Assembly (NCBI RefSeq): GCF_003574625.1
Contig: NZ_QNUJ01000004.1
Coordinates: 124,001-188,000, forward strand
Direction of reading: 5' to 3'
DNA from: Shinella zoogloeoides
Lineage (GTDB): Bacteria > Pseudomonadota > Alphaproteobacteria > Rhizobiales > Rhizobiaceae
DNA length: 64,000 nucleotides
Of this stretch, positions 8,796-17,722 are shown in pieces. Position numbers and translations under genes: made by a program. Each line of letters starts with the position of its first letter. Positions within the stretch are counted from its first letter, which is position 1. The notes below the pieces were generated by a model. It did not search any database. It was not told the DNA's origin and was given only the letters and a program-made list of their open reading frames with translations.

Positions 8796-8896
8796 AGCAT
8801 TTCCGCTTTTCCTCGAATCGCGAAAACGCTCTATCCTTTTGTTTCTACGCAATTTCCAACGCAAAACCGCTGCGCACTTTTGCTGGAATTGCTCTA
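8793..8896. repeat. Intergenic double-palindrome repeat (rhizobial type)
   Basis: Ends are inverted copies of TAGAGCA(A/T)TTCC. The left part (8793-8833) is an imperfect hairpin from TAGAGC to GCTCTA. The right part (8849-8892) is GCAATTTCC/GGAATTGC around a core GCAAAACCGCTGCGCACTTT. A close relative of the core occurs at 48703-48725. The element supplies the TAG stop codons of both flanking convergent genes. Confidence 0.75.
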
Positions 8897-9985
8897 GGCA
8901 CGATCCGCGACGAAGCGGGCGAGCCACGGGCCGATCAGCGTCACGAGGATCAGCCGCGCCGTCTGCAAGGTCATGACGAAGGCGATGTCGACCTTGCTCG
9001 AAGCGGCGATGACGGCGATGGAATCGAGGCCGCCCGGGCTGGTTGCGAGATAGGCCGTCAGCGGATCGACGCCGAGGACGAGGATCAGGAGACCGGCGAG
9101 CAGGCCGGAAAAGCTGATCAGCGCGATGATCGAGACGACCGTCGGCAGCAGCGCGCGGCGGGCGTGCAGCAGGATCGCCCGGGTGAAGCCGAGGCCGATG
9201 TTCCAGCCGAGCAGGGTGAAGGCGGCGACGAGCAGCCATTGCGGCAGGACGATCGTCACCGTGCCCGCCGAATTCAGCACCGAGGCGAGGGCGAAGGGAA
9301 CGAGGAAGGCGCCGGCCGGGATGCGCAGCCGCTGGCCGATGACGCCTGCGAGGACGCCGATGACCAGCATGGCGGCGAGCGGCAGCAGCGGCACGGGCTC
9401 GAACCAGGCATGGGGCAGCACCGCCGCGCCGTCGTGGCCGCCGAAATGGGCGACGAGCGTTGCGAAGCTCGCGACGAAGACCACGCGCAGATACTGCATG
9501 AAGGCAACGAGGCGGATATCCGCCCCATAGGCTTCCGCCATCACCATCATGGTCGAGGCGGCGCCGGCGGAGGAGCCCCAGATCGCCGTCGTGCCGGGCA
9601 GGATGCCGGTGCGGGCGATCAGCCAGCCTGACAGCGTGCTGACGCCGATGACGGAGAGGACGACCAGCAGCATCAGCGGCCAGTTCTGCGCGAAGGTGCC
9701 GACGAAATCCTCGGAGACCATGGTTGCGATCATCAGCGCGAGCACGACCTGCACGACGAAGAAGAAGATGCGGGGCAGGCGGATCGTGCCGCCGCAAAGC
9801 GCAACGACGATACCGGCGAGCATCGGCCCCATCAGCAGCGCGGCCGGGAAGCCCGCCGCCTCGAGCGGCACGGTGGTCGCCGCCGAAAGGATGGCGACAA
9901 GGCCCCATTGCAGGGCCACGGGAAGCCGGCCGAGGCCGGGATGCGGGGACAGGCTGTCGCTCGGGGTGCGGGAGGCGGGGGGCAA
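8894..9985 (-). CDS. AbrB-family inner-membrane protein (PF05145 type)
   Basis: A 363-residue hydrophobic protein with about ten membrane segments arranged as two similar halves. It matches the family annotated as AbrB / putative ammonia monooxygenase, which are transporter-like membrane proteins unrelated to the small DNA-binding AbrB. Motifs include GAASTMMVMAEAYGAD in the first half and TSPGGLDSIAVIA in the second. TTG at 9985 is chosen because GGAG lies six bases upstream; the first ATG in frame is inside the membrane domain. Function and substrate are unproven. Its stop codon lies in the repeat end. Confidence 0.8.
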   Translation of the reverse strand: MPPASRTPSDSLSPHPGLGRLPVALQWGLVAILSAATTVPLEAAGFPAALLMGPMLAGIVVALCGGTIRLPRIFFFVVQVVLALMIATMVSEDFVGTFAQNWPLMLLVVLSVIGVSTLSGWLIARTGILPGTTAIWGSSAGAASTMMVMAEAYGADIRLVAFMQYLRVVFVASFATLVAHFGGHDGAAVLPHAWFEPVPLLPLAAMLVIGVLAGVIGQRLRIPAGAFLVPFALASVLNSAGTVTIVLPQWLLVAAFTLLGWNIGLGFTRAILLHARRALLPTVVSIIALISFSGLLAGLLILVLGVDPLTAYLATSPGGLDSIAVIAASSKVDIAFVMTLQTARLILVTLIGPWLARFVADRA

Positions 9986-10129
9986 ATCATCGCTCCGGAA
10001 GTTGCGCCCTGAATATCGCGTCGGCGGGCCGGCGAACAGGGCCAAATAAAGGGGGGACGCGATTTCTCCGCGACCCCTCGGAAGGCGTTGCCTCTTGCCT
10101 CGCCGCTGCGAATCCTGCCAAGTCCGGGC

Positions 10130-11257
10130 ATGGAATTCGCACCTCAACAGGATGAAGCGCTGAAGGCCGTCGCGCGGTGGCTGAAGGAAGGGCGCGAGCC
10201 GCTGTTCCGGCTGTTCGGCTATGCCGGCACCGGCAAGACCACGCTTGCCCGGCACTTTGCCGAGAATGTCGACGGCGAGGTGCTGTTCGCCGCCTTCACC
10301 GGCAAGGCGGCGCAGGTGCTGCGCTCCAAGGGCGCGACGAACGCCAAGACCATCCATTCGCTGATCTATCGCCCGCGCGGCGAGGAGGAGGTCTCCGACG
10401 AGGAGACCGGCAAGACGTCGATCTCGCCGATGTTCTCGATCAACCGCCAGAGCCCGGTCGCCAAGGCCGCGCTCGTCGTCGTCGACGAGTGCTCCATGGT
10501 GGACGAGGCGCTCGGGCGCGACCTGATGAGCTTCGGCACGCCGATCCTCGTGCTCGGCGATCCCGGCCAGCTGCCGCCCGTCTCCGGCGGCGGCTATTTC
10601 ACCAACCAGGAACCGGATTACCTGCTGACGGACATCCACCGGCAGGCGCGCGACAACCCGATCATCCAGCTCGCCATGCAGGTGCGCGAGGGCAGGGATA
10701 TCGCTTACGGCGACTATGGCGCGGCGCGCGTCATCGGGCGGGGTGAGGTAGATCAGACGCTGGTGCTCGATGCCGACCAGGTGCTCGTCGGCACCAACCG
10801 CACGCGGCGGCGCTACAACCAGCGGCTCCGCGAGCTCAAGGGCTTCACCACCGATTATCCGCAGTCCGGCGACAAGCTGGTGTGCCTGCGCAACGACCCG
10901 GCCAAGGGGCTGCTCAACGGCTCGCTGTGGCAGGTGATGAGCTCGTCCAAGGAGACGGTGAAGCCCGGCATCAACCTGATGATCCGGCCGGAAGACGACG
11001 ACATGGATCGCGGCGCGGCCAAGATCAAGCTGCTCAAGGCGGCCTTCGAGAATCTCGACGAGGAGATCCCGTGGTCGACGCGCAAGCGCTATGACGAATT
11101 CGATTTCGGCTATGCGCTGACCGTGCACAAGGCGCAGGGCTCGCAGTGGAACAATGTCGTGCTGTTCGACGAGAGTTTCGCCTTCCGCGACACGCGCGAA
11201 CGCTGGCTCTACACCGCCATTACGCGCGCCGCGGAAACGCTCACCGTCGTGCGGTAA
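10130..11257 (+). CDS. RecD-like ATP-dependent DNA helicase (AAA_30/UvrD_C_2)
   Basis: A 375-residue superfamily-1B helicase. Walker A is GYAGTGKTT near residue 30, Walker B VVVDECSMVDE near 120, a GDPGQLPPV motif III-like segment follows, and TVHKAQGSQW (motif V/VI) is near the C-terminus. It lacks the N-terminal domains of RecD proper, so it resembles the short RecD2/Dda-like helicases. ATG 10130 starts MEFAPQQDEAL, the expected first helix. An in-frame upstream ATG at 10088 gives an unlikely extension. Confidence 0.88.
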   Translation: MEFAPQQDEALKAVARWLKEGREPLFRLFGYAGTGKTTLARHFAENVDGEVLFAAFTGKAAQVLRSKGATNAKTIHSLIYRPRGEEEVSDEETGKTSISPMFSINRQSPVAKAALVVVDECSMVDEALGRDLMSFGTPILVLGDPGQLPPVSGGGYFTNQEPDYLLTDIHRQARDNPIIQLAMQVREGRDIAYGDYGAARVIGRGEVDQTLVLDADQVLVGTNRTRRRYNQRLRELKGFTTDYPQSGDKLVCLRNDPAKGLLNGSLWQVMSSSKETVKPGINLMIRPEDDDMDRGAAKIKLLKAAFENLDEEIPWSTRKRYDEFDFGYALTVHKAQGSQWNNVVLFDESFAFRDTRERWLYTAITRAAETLTVVR

Positions 11258-11275
11258 ATCATATCCCCACGACGG

Positions 11276-11325
11276 ACCGCTTTTCAGGAAGCGGTTGAAG
11301 GGCCGGTCGTCATGTCCGGCCGCTT
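11276..11325. terminator. Stem-loops between convergent helicase and MerR-LuxR genes
   Basis: ACCGCTT/AAGCGGT (11276-11282 with 11289-11295) and an overlapping GGCCGG/CCGGCC pairing (11301-11306 with 11316-11321) can form. Neither is followed by a proper T run, so this is a weak terminator candidate only. Confidence 0.35.
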
Positions 11326-11334
11326 ACGCCGGCC

Positions 11335-12015
11335 TCAGTGGCCGACGATCCCCAGCATGACCGCCTTGGCGACGGCCTGGAAACGGTTGTTGCTGTTGAA
11401 CTTGGCGATGATGTTCTTTTCCATCACCTGCACTTCGCCGGGCTCGATTTCGAGTGCGCGGGCGATGCGGCTGGTGGGGTAGCCCTCGGCCATCAGGGCG
11501 ATGCAGCGCAGCTCCACCGGCGTCAGGTTGGCTTGCGGGACATTGTCGTTGGTCTCGACTTCCAGCGCGCCGGTGAAATCGAGCAGTTCGTTGATCTGCT
11601 GCATCTGGCGGCGGATCGTCGATTGCTGGGCGGCGAGCTCGCGCTTGCGCGCGGTCATGGCGGCGCGGAAGATGCCGTCGGCTTCCTCCTGGCTTGCGGC
11701 CGCGGCGAGCCGCTCCAGCAGTTCCTGGATCACGGCGACGGGCATTCCCGTCTCGCGGCAGGTATTGACCACGGCCATCTGCTGGATTTCCGCGGGGCCG
11801 TAGACCCGCATCGGACCGACACGGGCTGCCGTCAGCAGGCCCTTTTCCTCATAGAAATGCAGCGTGCGGTGGGTGACGCCGAAGGCATTGGCCATGTCGG
11901 CAATGGCAAGGCGGCCTTCCGGCAGGTTTTCCGGCAGAGGCGCGACGGGCAGGAACCGGATGGACTTGCGCCCGCCCGACCGGGCACCGGCTTTCTTCGA
12001 CTCACTCGTCATCAT
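11335..12015 (-). CDS. MerR-type/LuxR-type double-HTH transcriptional regulator
   Basis: A 226-residue protein that appears to join two DNA-binding domains. Residues about 34-105 read as a MerR winged helix (IADMANAFGVTHRTLHFYEEKGLL...YGPAEIQQMAVVNTC). A helical linker follows, and residues about 163-225 read as a LuxR/GerE HTH (LTPVELRCIALMAEGYPTSRIARALEI...). No cysteines suited to metal sensing are evident, so a MerR metal regulator is unlikely. The target is unknown. It is transcribed alone; 316 bp separate it from the upstream gene on the same strand. Confidence 0.8.
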   Translation of the reverse strand: MMTSESKKAGARSGGRKSIRFLPVAPLPENLPEGRLAIADMANAFGVTHRTLHFYEEKGLLTAARVGPMRVYGPAEIQQMAVVNTCRETGMPVAVIQELLERLAAAASQEEADGIFRAAMTARKRELAAQQSTIRRQMQQINELLDFTGALEVETNDNVPQANLTPVELRCIALMAEGYPTSRIARALEIEPGEVQVMEKNIIAKFNSNNRFQAVAKAVMLGIVGH

Positions 12016-12331
12016 GAAAGCGGCCCCCGAAAAAGAAGATCGGTCATGTATTTACCCCCGGTCGCCGTCGCGAGGCCATCTTCCCTGTGAAGGCTGGATG
12101 TCGAGACGGCGGATAGTACTCTTTACCGCATGCGTTTTGCCGGCCTGTGCACTCCGGCAAGTGTATACGATCCTGCTGCGGTTTCCGATCCCTATTGTGC
12201 ATGAATGTTCAGGATCGTCGAATCCGGGCGATAAACATTACCATTTCGCCCATTGTCCTAAAATAGGACGCCGGTGCCGATCTGCATATCGCTATATCTA
12301 GGGATGTGTTTTTTTGCCCGGTTGTAGAGCG
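12016..12331. other. 316-bp non-coding gap upstream of the MerR-LuxR regulator
   Basis: No convincing gene. It holds a 15-bp perfect inverted repeat GTCCTA-AAA-TAGGAC at 12255-12269, 63 bp beyond the stop of the upstream gene and 240 bp before the regulator, with no T run. This could be an operator but nothing else supports it. Confidence 0.5.
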
Positions 12332-13411
12332 CTATCGCGTCAGCGCCGTTCCGGTCCCGGGTGCCGCGTCGGCCAGTGCTTCCGGCACCAGCAGGGAACA
12401 GGCGTGCCTTCCGTCGGGATAGGGCACGCCCTGCGGCGCCATCGCCTCGCGCGCGAGGCATTCCATGATGTCGCTGGCGGTGCCGTTGCGCAGCGCGTGG
12501 CGATAGAGCGGCCCGCTTGCCGAAAGCGCCCGCGCCACGAAGCCCACGGCTTCGAAGGCGATGCCCGCCTCGCTGCGCAACTGTTCGCTGGAAAAATGGC
12601 GGGCGAAGATCGTTGCGCCGGATTGCTCGTGAATGAGCTTTGCGTAGACGCCGTGACCATCCGGGCCGTTCTCGATCCGGATGGCGTAGGAGAGCGCACG
12701 GAATTCGTCGGGCGTGTGCGCTTCGATCACGCGCACGGTCCTGTGGTAGGCGGCGGCATCGGCCACGACGCGCGCAAGGGCGTTGCAAGCACCGCCGGCA
12801 GGCCAGCATTGCAGGATATGCAGATGCGGAAGATCCTGCGTGCTGCCGGCGAGTTTCGACTGCATGACGAGCGCGAACTGGGCTTTCGCGATCGCCGCAT
12901 CGGTCTGGTCCGGATAGGCGAAGGGTGCGAGGAAGACCAGCGGCAGCAGGGAGAGGAGCGCCAGCGGCGAGGAGACCGGCGCGGGGATCCAGGGGCGGCG
13001 CGCCTTCGGCGGCGGGCTGATGGCGCGTGTGGTCGTCGCGGCGGGGAGGGCGGTGGCCTGCCGGGTCTCGCGAAACATGTATTCCGGCACATAGCTGCCG
13101 AGCGGCACACGGATGCGCAGGCTGTCCGAGGCGCCCTCGGTCTCGTAATACTGGTCCAGCAGCTTGCGCAGCTTGCCGGCCTGCACGCGCACCAGCGGAT
13201 CGTTTCCGGCGTCGAAGCCGGAGGTCCGGCCGAAGACGTCGATGCCGATGCTGTAGCCCTTCAACTGGGCGGCCTTGCCGGAAAGCTCGTTCTGGACGAT
13301 GTAGGCGAGGAAGGAGCGCAGCCGCTCGGAGCGGGCGAAAGTCTCGCTGGTCAGGACAGCATCAAGGGCAAACCGCACGCGCTCGCATGCCGGCCGGTCG
13401 GTCGTGCTCAT
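12332..13411 (-). CDS. Membrane protein with cyclase/CadC-associated N-terminal domain
   Basis: A 359-residue protein. Residues about 10-110 match the region found at the N-terminus of many rhizobial proteins annotated as adenylate cyclase or TPR proteins: RLRSFLAYIV, LKGYSIGIDVFGR, DPLVRVQAGKLRKLL and GSYVPEY. A Pro-rich linker and one membrane segment (SPLALLSLLPLVFLAPFAYP, about residues 160-180) follow, then about 180 extracytoplasmic residues containing several cysteines. No cyclase catalytic domain is present. By analogy with CadC-like layouts it may be a membrane-bound sensor-regulator; this is inference. Start 13411 (MSTTDRP) fits the family better than an upstream ATG at 13486. Confidence 0.65.
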   Translation of the reverse strand: MSTTDRPACERVRFALDAVLTSETFARSERLRSFLAYIVQNELSGKAAQLKGYSIGIDVFGRTSGFDAGNDPLVRVQAGKLRKLLDQYYETEGASDSLRIRVPLGSYVPEYMFRETRQATALPAATTTRAISPPPKARRPWIPAPVSSPLALLSLLPLVFLAPFAYPDQTDAAIAKAQFALVMQSKLAGSTQDLPHLHILQCWPAGGACNALARVVADAAAYHRTVRVIEAHTPDEFRALSYAIRIENGPDGHGVYAKLIHEQSGATIFARHFSSEQLRSEAGIAFEAVGFVARALSASGPLYRHALRNGTASDIMECLAREAMAPQGVPYPDGRHACSLLVPEALADAAPGTGTALTR

Positions 13412-13656
13412 CGTGTCGCCACAGAGAAGACCATCGTCGCCGCCTGATGTCCCTTCGTCCCCGCCTCGCAATGCGCCGCAGCGCATACTTTCTCAGATGA
13501 AGCGAGTTTATCGATGATTCTTGATCAACGGCAAGGGTCAAGCGCGGGCTGGCGGAGCGAATCTTCCGCAATGCCGGTTCGCCAGGCTGTTGCGGCGATT
13601 GCCCTTGTGGAAACAACAAGCTAGACGTTGATCCTTCAACGAGGAGTCCGCGTCCC

Positions 13657-14409
13657 ATGCCTGCCAAGCTGTCGGTCAATCTCAACGCCATCGCCATGCT
13701 GCGCAACCGCCGGGACCTGCCCTGGCCGAGCGTCATCGGCCTCGGCCGTATCGCGCTCGAGGCAGGGGCGAGCGGGCTGACCGTGCATCCCCGGCCGGAC
13801 CAGCGCCATATCCGCTTCAGCGACCTCGCGCCGATCCGCACGCTCATCGACAGCGCGTTTCCGGAGGCGGAATTCAACATCGAGGGCTTCCCGGAAGACA
13901 ACTTCATGCGCCTCGTCGAGGAGCATCGCCCCGAGCAGGTGACGCTGGTGCCGGACGATCCGTCGCAGGCGACTTCGGACCATGGCTGGGATTTTCGTAA
14001 AAGCCGCGCCCTGCTCGGCGATATCGTCGGCCGGCTGAAGAAGCTGGGCCTGCGCGTGTCCGTCTTCGCCGACGGCACGCCGGACCGCGAGGCGCTGACG
14101 ATCGCGAAGGAGGTTGGGGCCGACCGGATCGAGCTTTACACTGGCCCCTATGGCGGCTGCCACGACAATCCGGCCGAGGCGGCCCGGATCGTCGAGGAAC
14201 TCGGCGAGACGGCGGACATCGCCTTCGAGCTCGGGCTCGGCGTTAATGCCGGCCACGACCTGACCGTCGCCAACCTGCCGGCACTCGTCGCGCGCATTCC
14301 CCGCTTGGCGGAGGTGTCCATCGGCCATGGCCTGACGGCCGATGCGCTGGAATACGGCATGGCGGAAACGGTGCGCCGCTTCTGCCGCGCCTGCGGCCAG
14401 GATATCTGA
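13657..14409 (+). CDS. pdxJ: Pyridoxine 5'-phosphate synthase
   Basis: Condenses 1-deoxyxylulose 5-phosphate with 3-amino-2-oxopropyl phosphate to form pyridoxine 5'-phosphate in the DXP-dependent vitamin B6 route. The 250-residue TIM-barrel shows the expected [14 protein letters not shown] start, the [17 protein letters not shown] active-site stretch (His and Arg residues), NIEGFP, VTLVPDD and ELYTGPYGG phosphate-binding motifs, GVNAGHDL and [17 protein letters not shown] precedes the ATG by 11 bases. Stands alone with no other pdx gene near. Confidence 0.96.
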   Translation: MPAKLSVNLNAIAMLRNRRDLPWPSVIGLGRIALEAGASGLTVHPRPDQRHIRFSDLAPIRTLIDSAFPEAEFNIEGFPEDNFMRLVEEHRPEQVTLVPDDPSQATSDHGWDFRKSRALLGDIVGRLKKLGLRVSVFADGTPDREALTIAKEVGADRIELYTGPYGGCHDNPAEAARIVEELGETADIAFELGLGVNAGHDLTVANLPALVARIPRLAEVSIGHGLTADALEYGMAETVRRFCRACGQDI

Positions 14410-14415
14410 GTGCGC

Positions 14416-14439
14416 GGCGGCGCCCGGAGGGACGCCGCC
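14416..14439. terminator. GC-rich hairpin between pdxJ and the NmrA-like gene
   Basis: GGCGGCG (14416-14422) pairs with CGCCGCC (14433-14439) around a 10-base loop between two convergent stops. No T tract follows, so termination strength is doubtful. Confidence 0.4.
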
Positions 14440-14446
14440 TTGCCCG

Positions 14447-15334
14447 TCAGCCGAGGAAGGCCGCCTTGCTGGCGGCGATGAAGTCTTCCAGCGGTGTCGT
14501 CTTGCGGCCGGAGAGTGCTTCGGCATCCAAGGTGACCGCGGCGATCTTGCCTTCGCGCGTATTGGCATCGAAGGAGACGACGGTCGGGATGAAGCCTTCC
14601 GGCAGGCCGGCGGCTTTCAGGCCTTCGGTAAGCTGCGCATCCGTGACCTGCACGACTTTCAGCGGCTTTCCGGTCGCCCCGGAAACCAGCGCGGCGATCT
14701 CTTCCGCCGTGCGGCTCTTCGTGCCGGTCAGCGTATAGGTCCGGCTTTCGTTCCCCGCCTTCAAAAGCGCGCCGGCGAGGGCGGCGGCGGTGTCGGCGCG
14801 GGTGATATGGGCGATCCGGCCGGTGCCGGTCGAGGTGTACCAAGCGCCGGTCGTGAGCGCATGCGGCAGCGACTGGAAGAGGTTTTCCGCATACCAGCCG
14901 TCACGCAGGATCGTATAGGGGATGCCGGTCGCCTTGATCGCCTCTTCGGTGCCGAGATGGTCGGGGGCGAAGGTGACGAGCGAATCCTCCGGCTGCGGCA
15001 TCGACGTATAGAGAATGTGCTTCACGCCGGCCTTCTTCGCCGCGGCGACGGCGGCCTTGTGCTGGACAAGGCGCTTGCCGGGTTCCATCAGCGCGTCGGT
15101 GGAGATGATCAGCACCTTGCCGGCCCCGGCGAAGGCGGCATCGAGCGAGGCCGGATCGTCGAAATCCGCCGCGCGCACGGTCACTCCCCTGGCGGCATAG
15201 TCGGCGAGTTTTGCCGGATCGCGGGTCGTGGCGACGATGCCGGTGGGGGCGACCTTGCCGGAGGCGAGGAGGTCGTCGAGGACGAGGCGGCCGAGCTGGC
15301 CGGAGGCGCCGGTAACGAGAAGCGTGTCGGTCAT
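14447..15334 (-). CDS. NmrA-like NAD(P)-binding reductase (QOR2-like SDR)
   Basis: A 295-residue atypical short-chain dehydrogenase. The N-terminal LLVTGASGQLGRLVLDDLL carries the Rossmann GxxGxxG signature, and the fold continues with TTRDPAKLADYAARGV and LYTSMPQPEDS. It resembles NmrA/QorB quinone-reductase type proteins and lacks a clear YxxxK pair, usual for this branch. GGGAAAG precedes ATG 15334. It is divergent from an HxlR-family regulator 146 bp away, a common arrangement for stress-induced NAD(P)H:quinone reductases. Confidence 0.85.
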   Translation of the reverse strand: MTDTLLVTGASGQLGRLVLDDLLASGKVAPTGIVATTRDPAKLADYAARGVTVRAADFDDPASLDAAFAGAGKVLIISTDALMEPGKRLVQHKAAVAAAKKAGVKHILYTSMPQPEDSLVTFAPDHLGTEEAIKATGIPYTILRDGWYAENLFQSLPHALTTGAWYTSTGTGRIAHITRADTAAALAGALLKAGNESRTYTLTGTKSRTAEEIAALVSGATGKPLKVVQVTDAQLTEGLKAAGLPEGFIPTVVSFDANTREGKIAAVTLDAEALSGRKTTPLEDFIAASKAAFLG

Positions 15335-15387
15335 GTCTTTCCCTTTCTGGCAGGGCTGGCGAAAGGGCCTCATCCTGCTGCATGTTG

Positions 15388-15402
15388 GTCTCTTATTGAG
15401 AC
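15388..15402. promoter_or_regulatory. Candidate HxlR operator between divergent reductase and regulator genes
   Basis: GTCTC-TTATT-GAGAC is a perfect inverted repeat in the 146-bp divergent promoter region. HxlR proteins bind as dimers to such short palindromes next to their own gene; the assignment is inference. Confidence 0.45.
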
Positions 15403-15480
15403 TTGCTCTTATCTGGTAATCTGATAGAGCGTGTAAAGAAGGCAGTTTTTTCTGCGGTGGTTACCTGGAGGGAACCGGCT

Positions 15481-15888
15481 ATGAACAGGATCGTCGACAG
15501 TGCCCGGGGCGAGCGCGTCATCCTCATCGATGGCGTCGCCATGTCGATGGACGATTGTCCGGTCCGCGATGTGCTGGCCAGCGTCGGCGGCAAGTGGACC
15601 TCGCTGATGATCATCGGTCTTGCCGACGGGCCGCGCCGCTTCTCCCAGCTGCGCCGCTTCATTCCCGACATTTCGCAGCGCATGCTGACCCAGACGCTGC
15701 GCGACCTGCAGCGCGACGGCTATCTCACGCGTACCGTCTATCCGACGCAGCCGCCGAGCGTTGAATATCAATTGACGCCGCTCGGGCACTCCTTCCTTGC
15801 GCTCCTGCGCTCCCTCGTGCAGTGGTCTACCGAGAACCATGCCGCGATAAGGGCCGCGCGGGCGGCCTACGACGCGGAACAGGCATGA
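15481..15888 (+). CDS. HxlR-family transcriptional regulator
   Basis: A 135-residue winged-helix regulator of the HxlR/YodB type. Characteristic features are the [17 protein letters not shown] opening with its conserved Cys, the [28 protein letters not shown] recognition helix region, and [12 protein letters not shown] wing. The single Cys at about residue 23 is the residue that senses quinones or electrophiles in YodB-like members. GGAGGG is nine bases before ATG 15481; an in-frame upstream ATG at 15403 is less likely. It probably controls the divergent reductase. Confidence 0.9.
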   Translation: MNRIVDSARGERVILIDGVAMSMDDCPVRDVLASVGGKWTSLMIIGLADGPRRFSQLRRFIPDISQRMLTQTLRDLQRDGYLTRTVYPTQPPSVEYQLTPLGHSFLALLRSLVQWSTENHAAIRAARAAYDAEQA

Positions 15889-15923
15889 CGCTCCGGTAAG
15901 CCCGGAGCCTATCGGGGAAGGGC

Positions 15924-17162
15924 ATGAAACCACTGGATATCGGCATTGCCGGTGCGGGGCCCGCGGGGCTTGCCGCCGCATTGTTTCTCGCCCGGGGCGG
16001 CCATCGGGTGGAGCTTATCGAACGGTTCGAGCGGCCGTCGCCGGTCGGTTCCGGCCTGCTGATGCAGCCGACGGGCCTGACCGTGCTGGATGCGCTCGGC
16101 CTTTCCCCGGCAATCCATGCCCTCGGCAACAGGATCGATCGGCTGCATGGCGCGGATGCGCGCAGCGGCCGCACCGTGCTCGACGTCCGCTACGATGCGC
16201 TGGCCGGTGGGCGCTATGGCCTTGCGGTCCATCGCGCCGCTCTCTTCTCGACATTGCACGACGCCGTCGCCGCCGAGGGTATTCCCATCCGCACCGGCGT
16301 AACGCTGGCAAAGGCCGAGACGCGGCACGCCCGCACGGCGCTGCACGATGGCGATGGCGAGATCGTCGGCGACTACGACCTGGTGATCGATGCGACGGGC
16401 GCGCGCTCGCAGCTTGCGGCGGATTCCATCGCCGCGCCGCGCGTGAAGGAACTGCCCTGGGGGGCGTTCTGGGCGACGCTCGACTGCGAAGGGATCGCGC
16501 ACGAGCCGCGGGCGCTCAGCCAGCGCTACGATGCGGCGAAGGTGATGATCGGCGTCCTGCCCGTCGGCCGGGCGCATCCGGGCGAGGGCGACAAGGTCGC
16601 CTTCTTCTGGAGCCTCAAGACGGCGAATGCCGAGGCGGTGAGGCAGGCGGGGCTCGACCGCTGGAAGGCCTCAATCGCCGATTACTGGCCCGAGACCATG
16701 CCGTTCCTCGACCAGATATCGGACTGGGACCAGTTGACGCTGGCGCGCTACGCGCACCGCACGATGCTGCCGCCCCATGCGGACGGCATCGTCTTCATCG
16801 GCGACAGCGCCCATTCGACCAGCCCGCAGCTCGGGCAGGGGGCGAACATGGCCCTGCTCGACGCGGCGACGCTGGCTCATGCCCTTTCGTCGGCGGCATC
16901 GCTGGACGAGGCGCTTGCCGCCTATGCTGCTGCACGGCGCGGCCATGTGCGGCTGTTCCAGCTTCTCTCCTACGTCTTCACGCCGTTCTACCAGTCGGAT
17001 TCACGCTCGATCGCCTGGCTGCGCGACCGGCTGGTGGCGACGGTCGCGCGGATTCCGCCGGCGCCGCAGATCCTTGCGGCCATCGTTTCCGGCACGCTGG
17101 CCGACCCGTTCACGCAGGCGGGCCTTCAGGAATGCCGCTGGCCCGAACTGCGGCTTGCCTGA
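15924..17162 (+). CDS. FAD-dependent aromatic-ring monooxygenase-like protein
   Basis: A 412-residue group-A flavoprotein monooxygenase (PHBH/UbiH fold). It shows the N-terminal ADP-binding GAGPAGLAAALFLARGGHRVELIE, the DYDLVIDATGARS motif that contacts NADPH and FAD, and the GDSAHSTSPQLGQGANMALLDA FAD-ribityl motif near residue 290. Reaction class is hydroxylation of an aromatic or related substrate; the substrate is not predictable. It is 35 bp after the HxlR gene on the same strand and may be cotranscribed. Confidence 0.85.
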   Translation: MKPLDIGIAGAGPAGLAAALFLARGGHRVELIERFERPSPVGSGLLMQPTGLTVLDALGLSPAIHALGNRIDRLHGADARSGRTVLDVRYDALAGGRYGLAVHRAALFSTLHDAVAAEGIPIRTGVTLAKAETRHARTALHDGDGEIVGDYDLVIDATGARSQLAADSIAAPRVKELPWGAFWATLDCEGIAHEPRALSQRYDAAKVMIGVLPVGRAHPGEGDKVAFFWSLKTANAEAVRQAGLDRWKASIADYWPETMPFLDQISDWDQLTLARYAHRTMLPPHADGIVFIGDSAHSTSPQLGQGANMALLDAATLAHALSSAASLDEALAAYAAARRGHVRLFQLLSYVFTPFYQSDSRSIAWLRDRLVATVARIPPAPQILAAIVSGTLADPFTQAGLQECRWPELRLA

Positions 17163-17175
17163 CCCCAAAAACAAA

Positions 17176-17199
17176 AAGGGCCGGTTTCCCGGCCCTTTC
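17176..17199. terminator. Bidirectional terminator between monooxygenase and cold-shock gene
   Basis: AAAGGGCCGG (17176-17185) pairs with CCGGCCCTTT (17190-17199) around TTTC. A-rich and T-rich flanks suit both convergent genes. Confidence 0.85.
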
Positions 17200-17219
17200 C
17201 GATGCGTATATCGCGAAGA

Positions 17220-17429
17220 TCAGGCTGCGGACAGCTGATCGGCCGACATCTTGCCGGACTTGCGGTCGCGAATCAGCTCGAAGCTGACCTTCTGACCTTC
17301 GTTGAGGCCTGCGAGGCCTGCGCGCTGTACGGCGGAGATGTGGACGAATACGTCCGGTTCACCGCTGTCCTGCTGAATGAAGCCGTAGCCCTTGGTCGTG
17401 TTGAACCACTTTACGGTGCCAGTTGCCAT
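17220..17429 (-). CDS. CspA-family cold-shock protein
   Basis: A 69-residue single cold-shock domain RNA chaperone. RNP1 is KGYGFI and RNP2 is VFVHIS; GTVKWFN opens the OB-fold. A strong terminator follows. These proteins bind single-stranded RNA to prevent structure formation, and despite the name many alphaproteobacterial copies are expressed at normal temperature or in stationary phase. Confidence 0.96.
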   Translation of the reverse strand: MATGTVKWFNTTKGYGFIQQDSGEPDVFVHISAVQRAGLAGLNEGQKVSFELIRDRKSGKMSADQLSAA

Positions 17430-17690
17430 GACGAAACCTTTCCTGAACCGTCAAATCAATCGTCGGTCGCCTGAGGCGACCATGGGTGGTCGAATTTGAA
17501 GGGGAAGTCGTCAAGGTACAGGCGGTCGCCTGCAAATGCAGAAGTCAACGTTCAAATCGATGCGGGAGAAATAGGGGGTTCGGTGGAAACGGTCAAGATC
17601 GTGCGCGCGTACGAGGCGCCGCCGAGCCTGAAAATATCAAGCCGCGCCGGCTGCCCCCCTGAGAAAAGGCGTCTGCAGGGCGGGCGGAAG

Positions 17691-17712
17691 AAGGCTCCGT
17701 TTCCGGAGCCTT
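17691..17712 (-). terminator. Hairpin downstream of the 126-residue hypothetical gene
   Basis: AAGGCTCCG (17691-17699) pairs with CGGAGCCTT (17704-17712) just beyond the stop of the gene at 17723. The minus strand carries only a weak pyrimidine run after it. Confidence 0.6.
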
Positions 17713-17722
17713 CCGATTCGCT

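Noticed and set aside
8894-11128. 744-codon minus-strand frame that would extend the AbrB-family protein
   Set aside because: The extra N-terminal part is antisense to the RecD-like helicase; the membrane protein starts near 9985 with a proper ribosome site.
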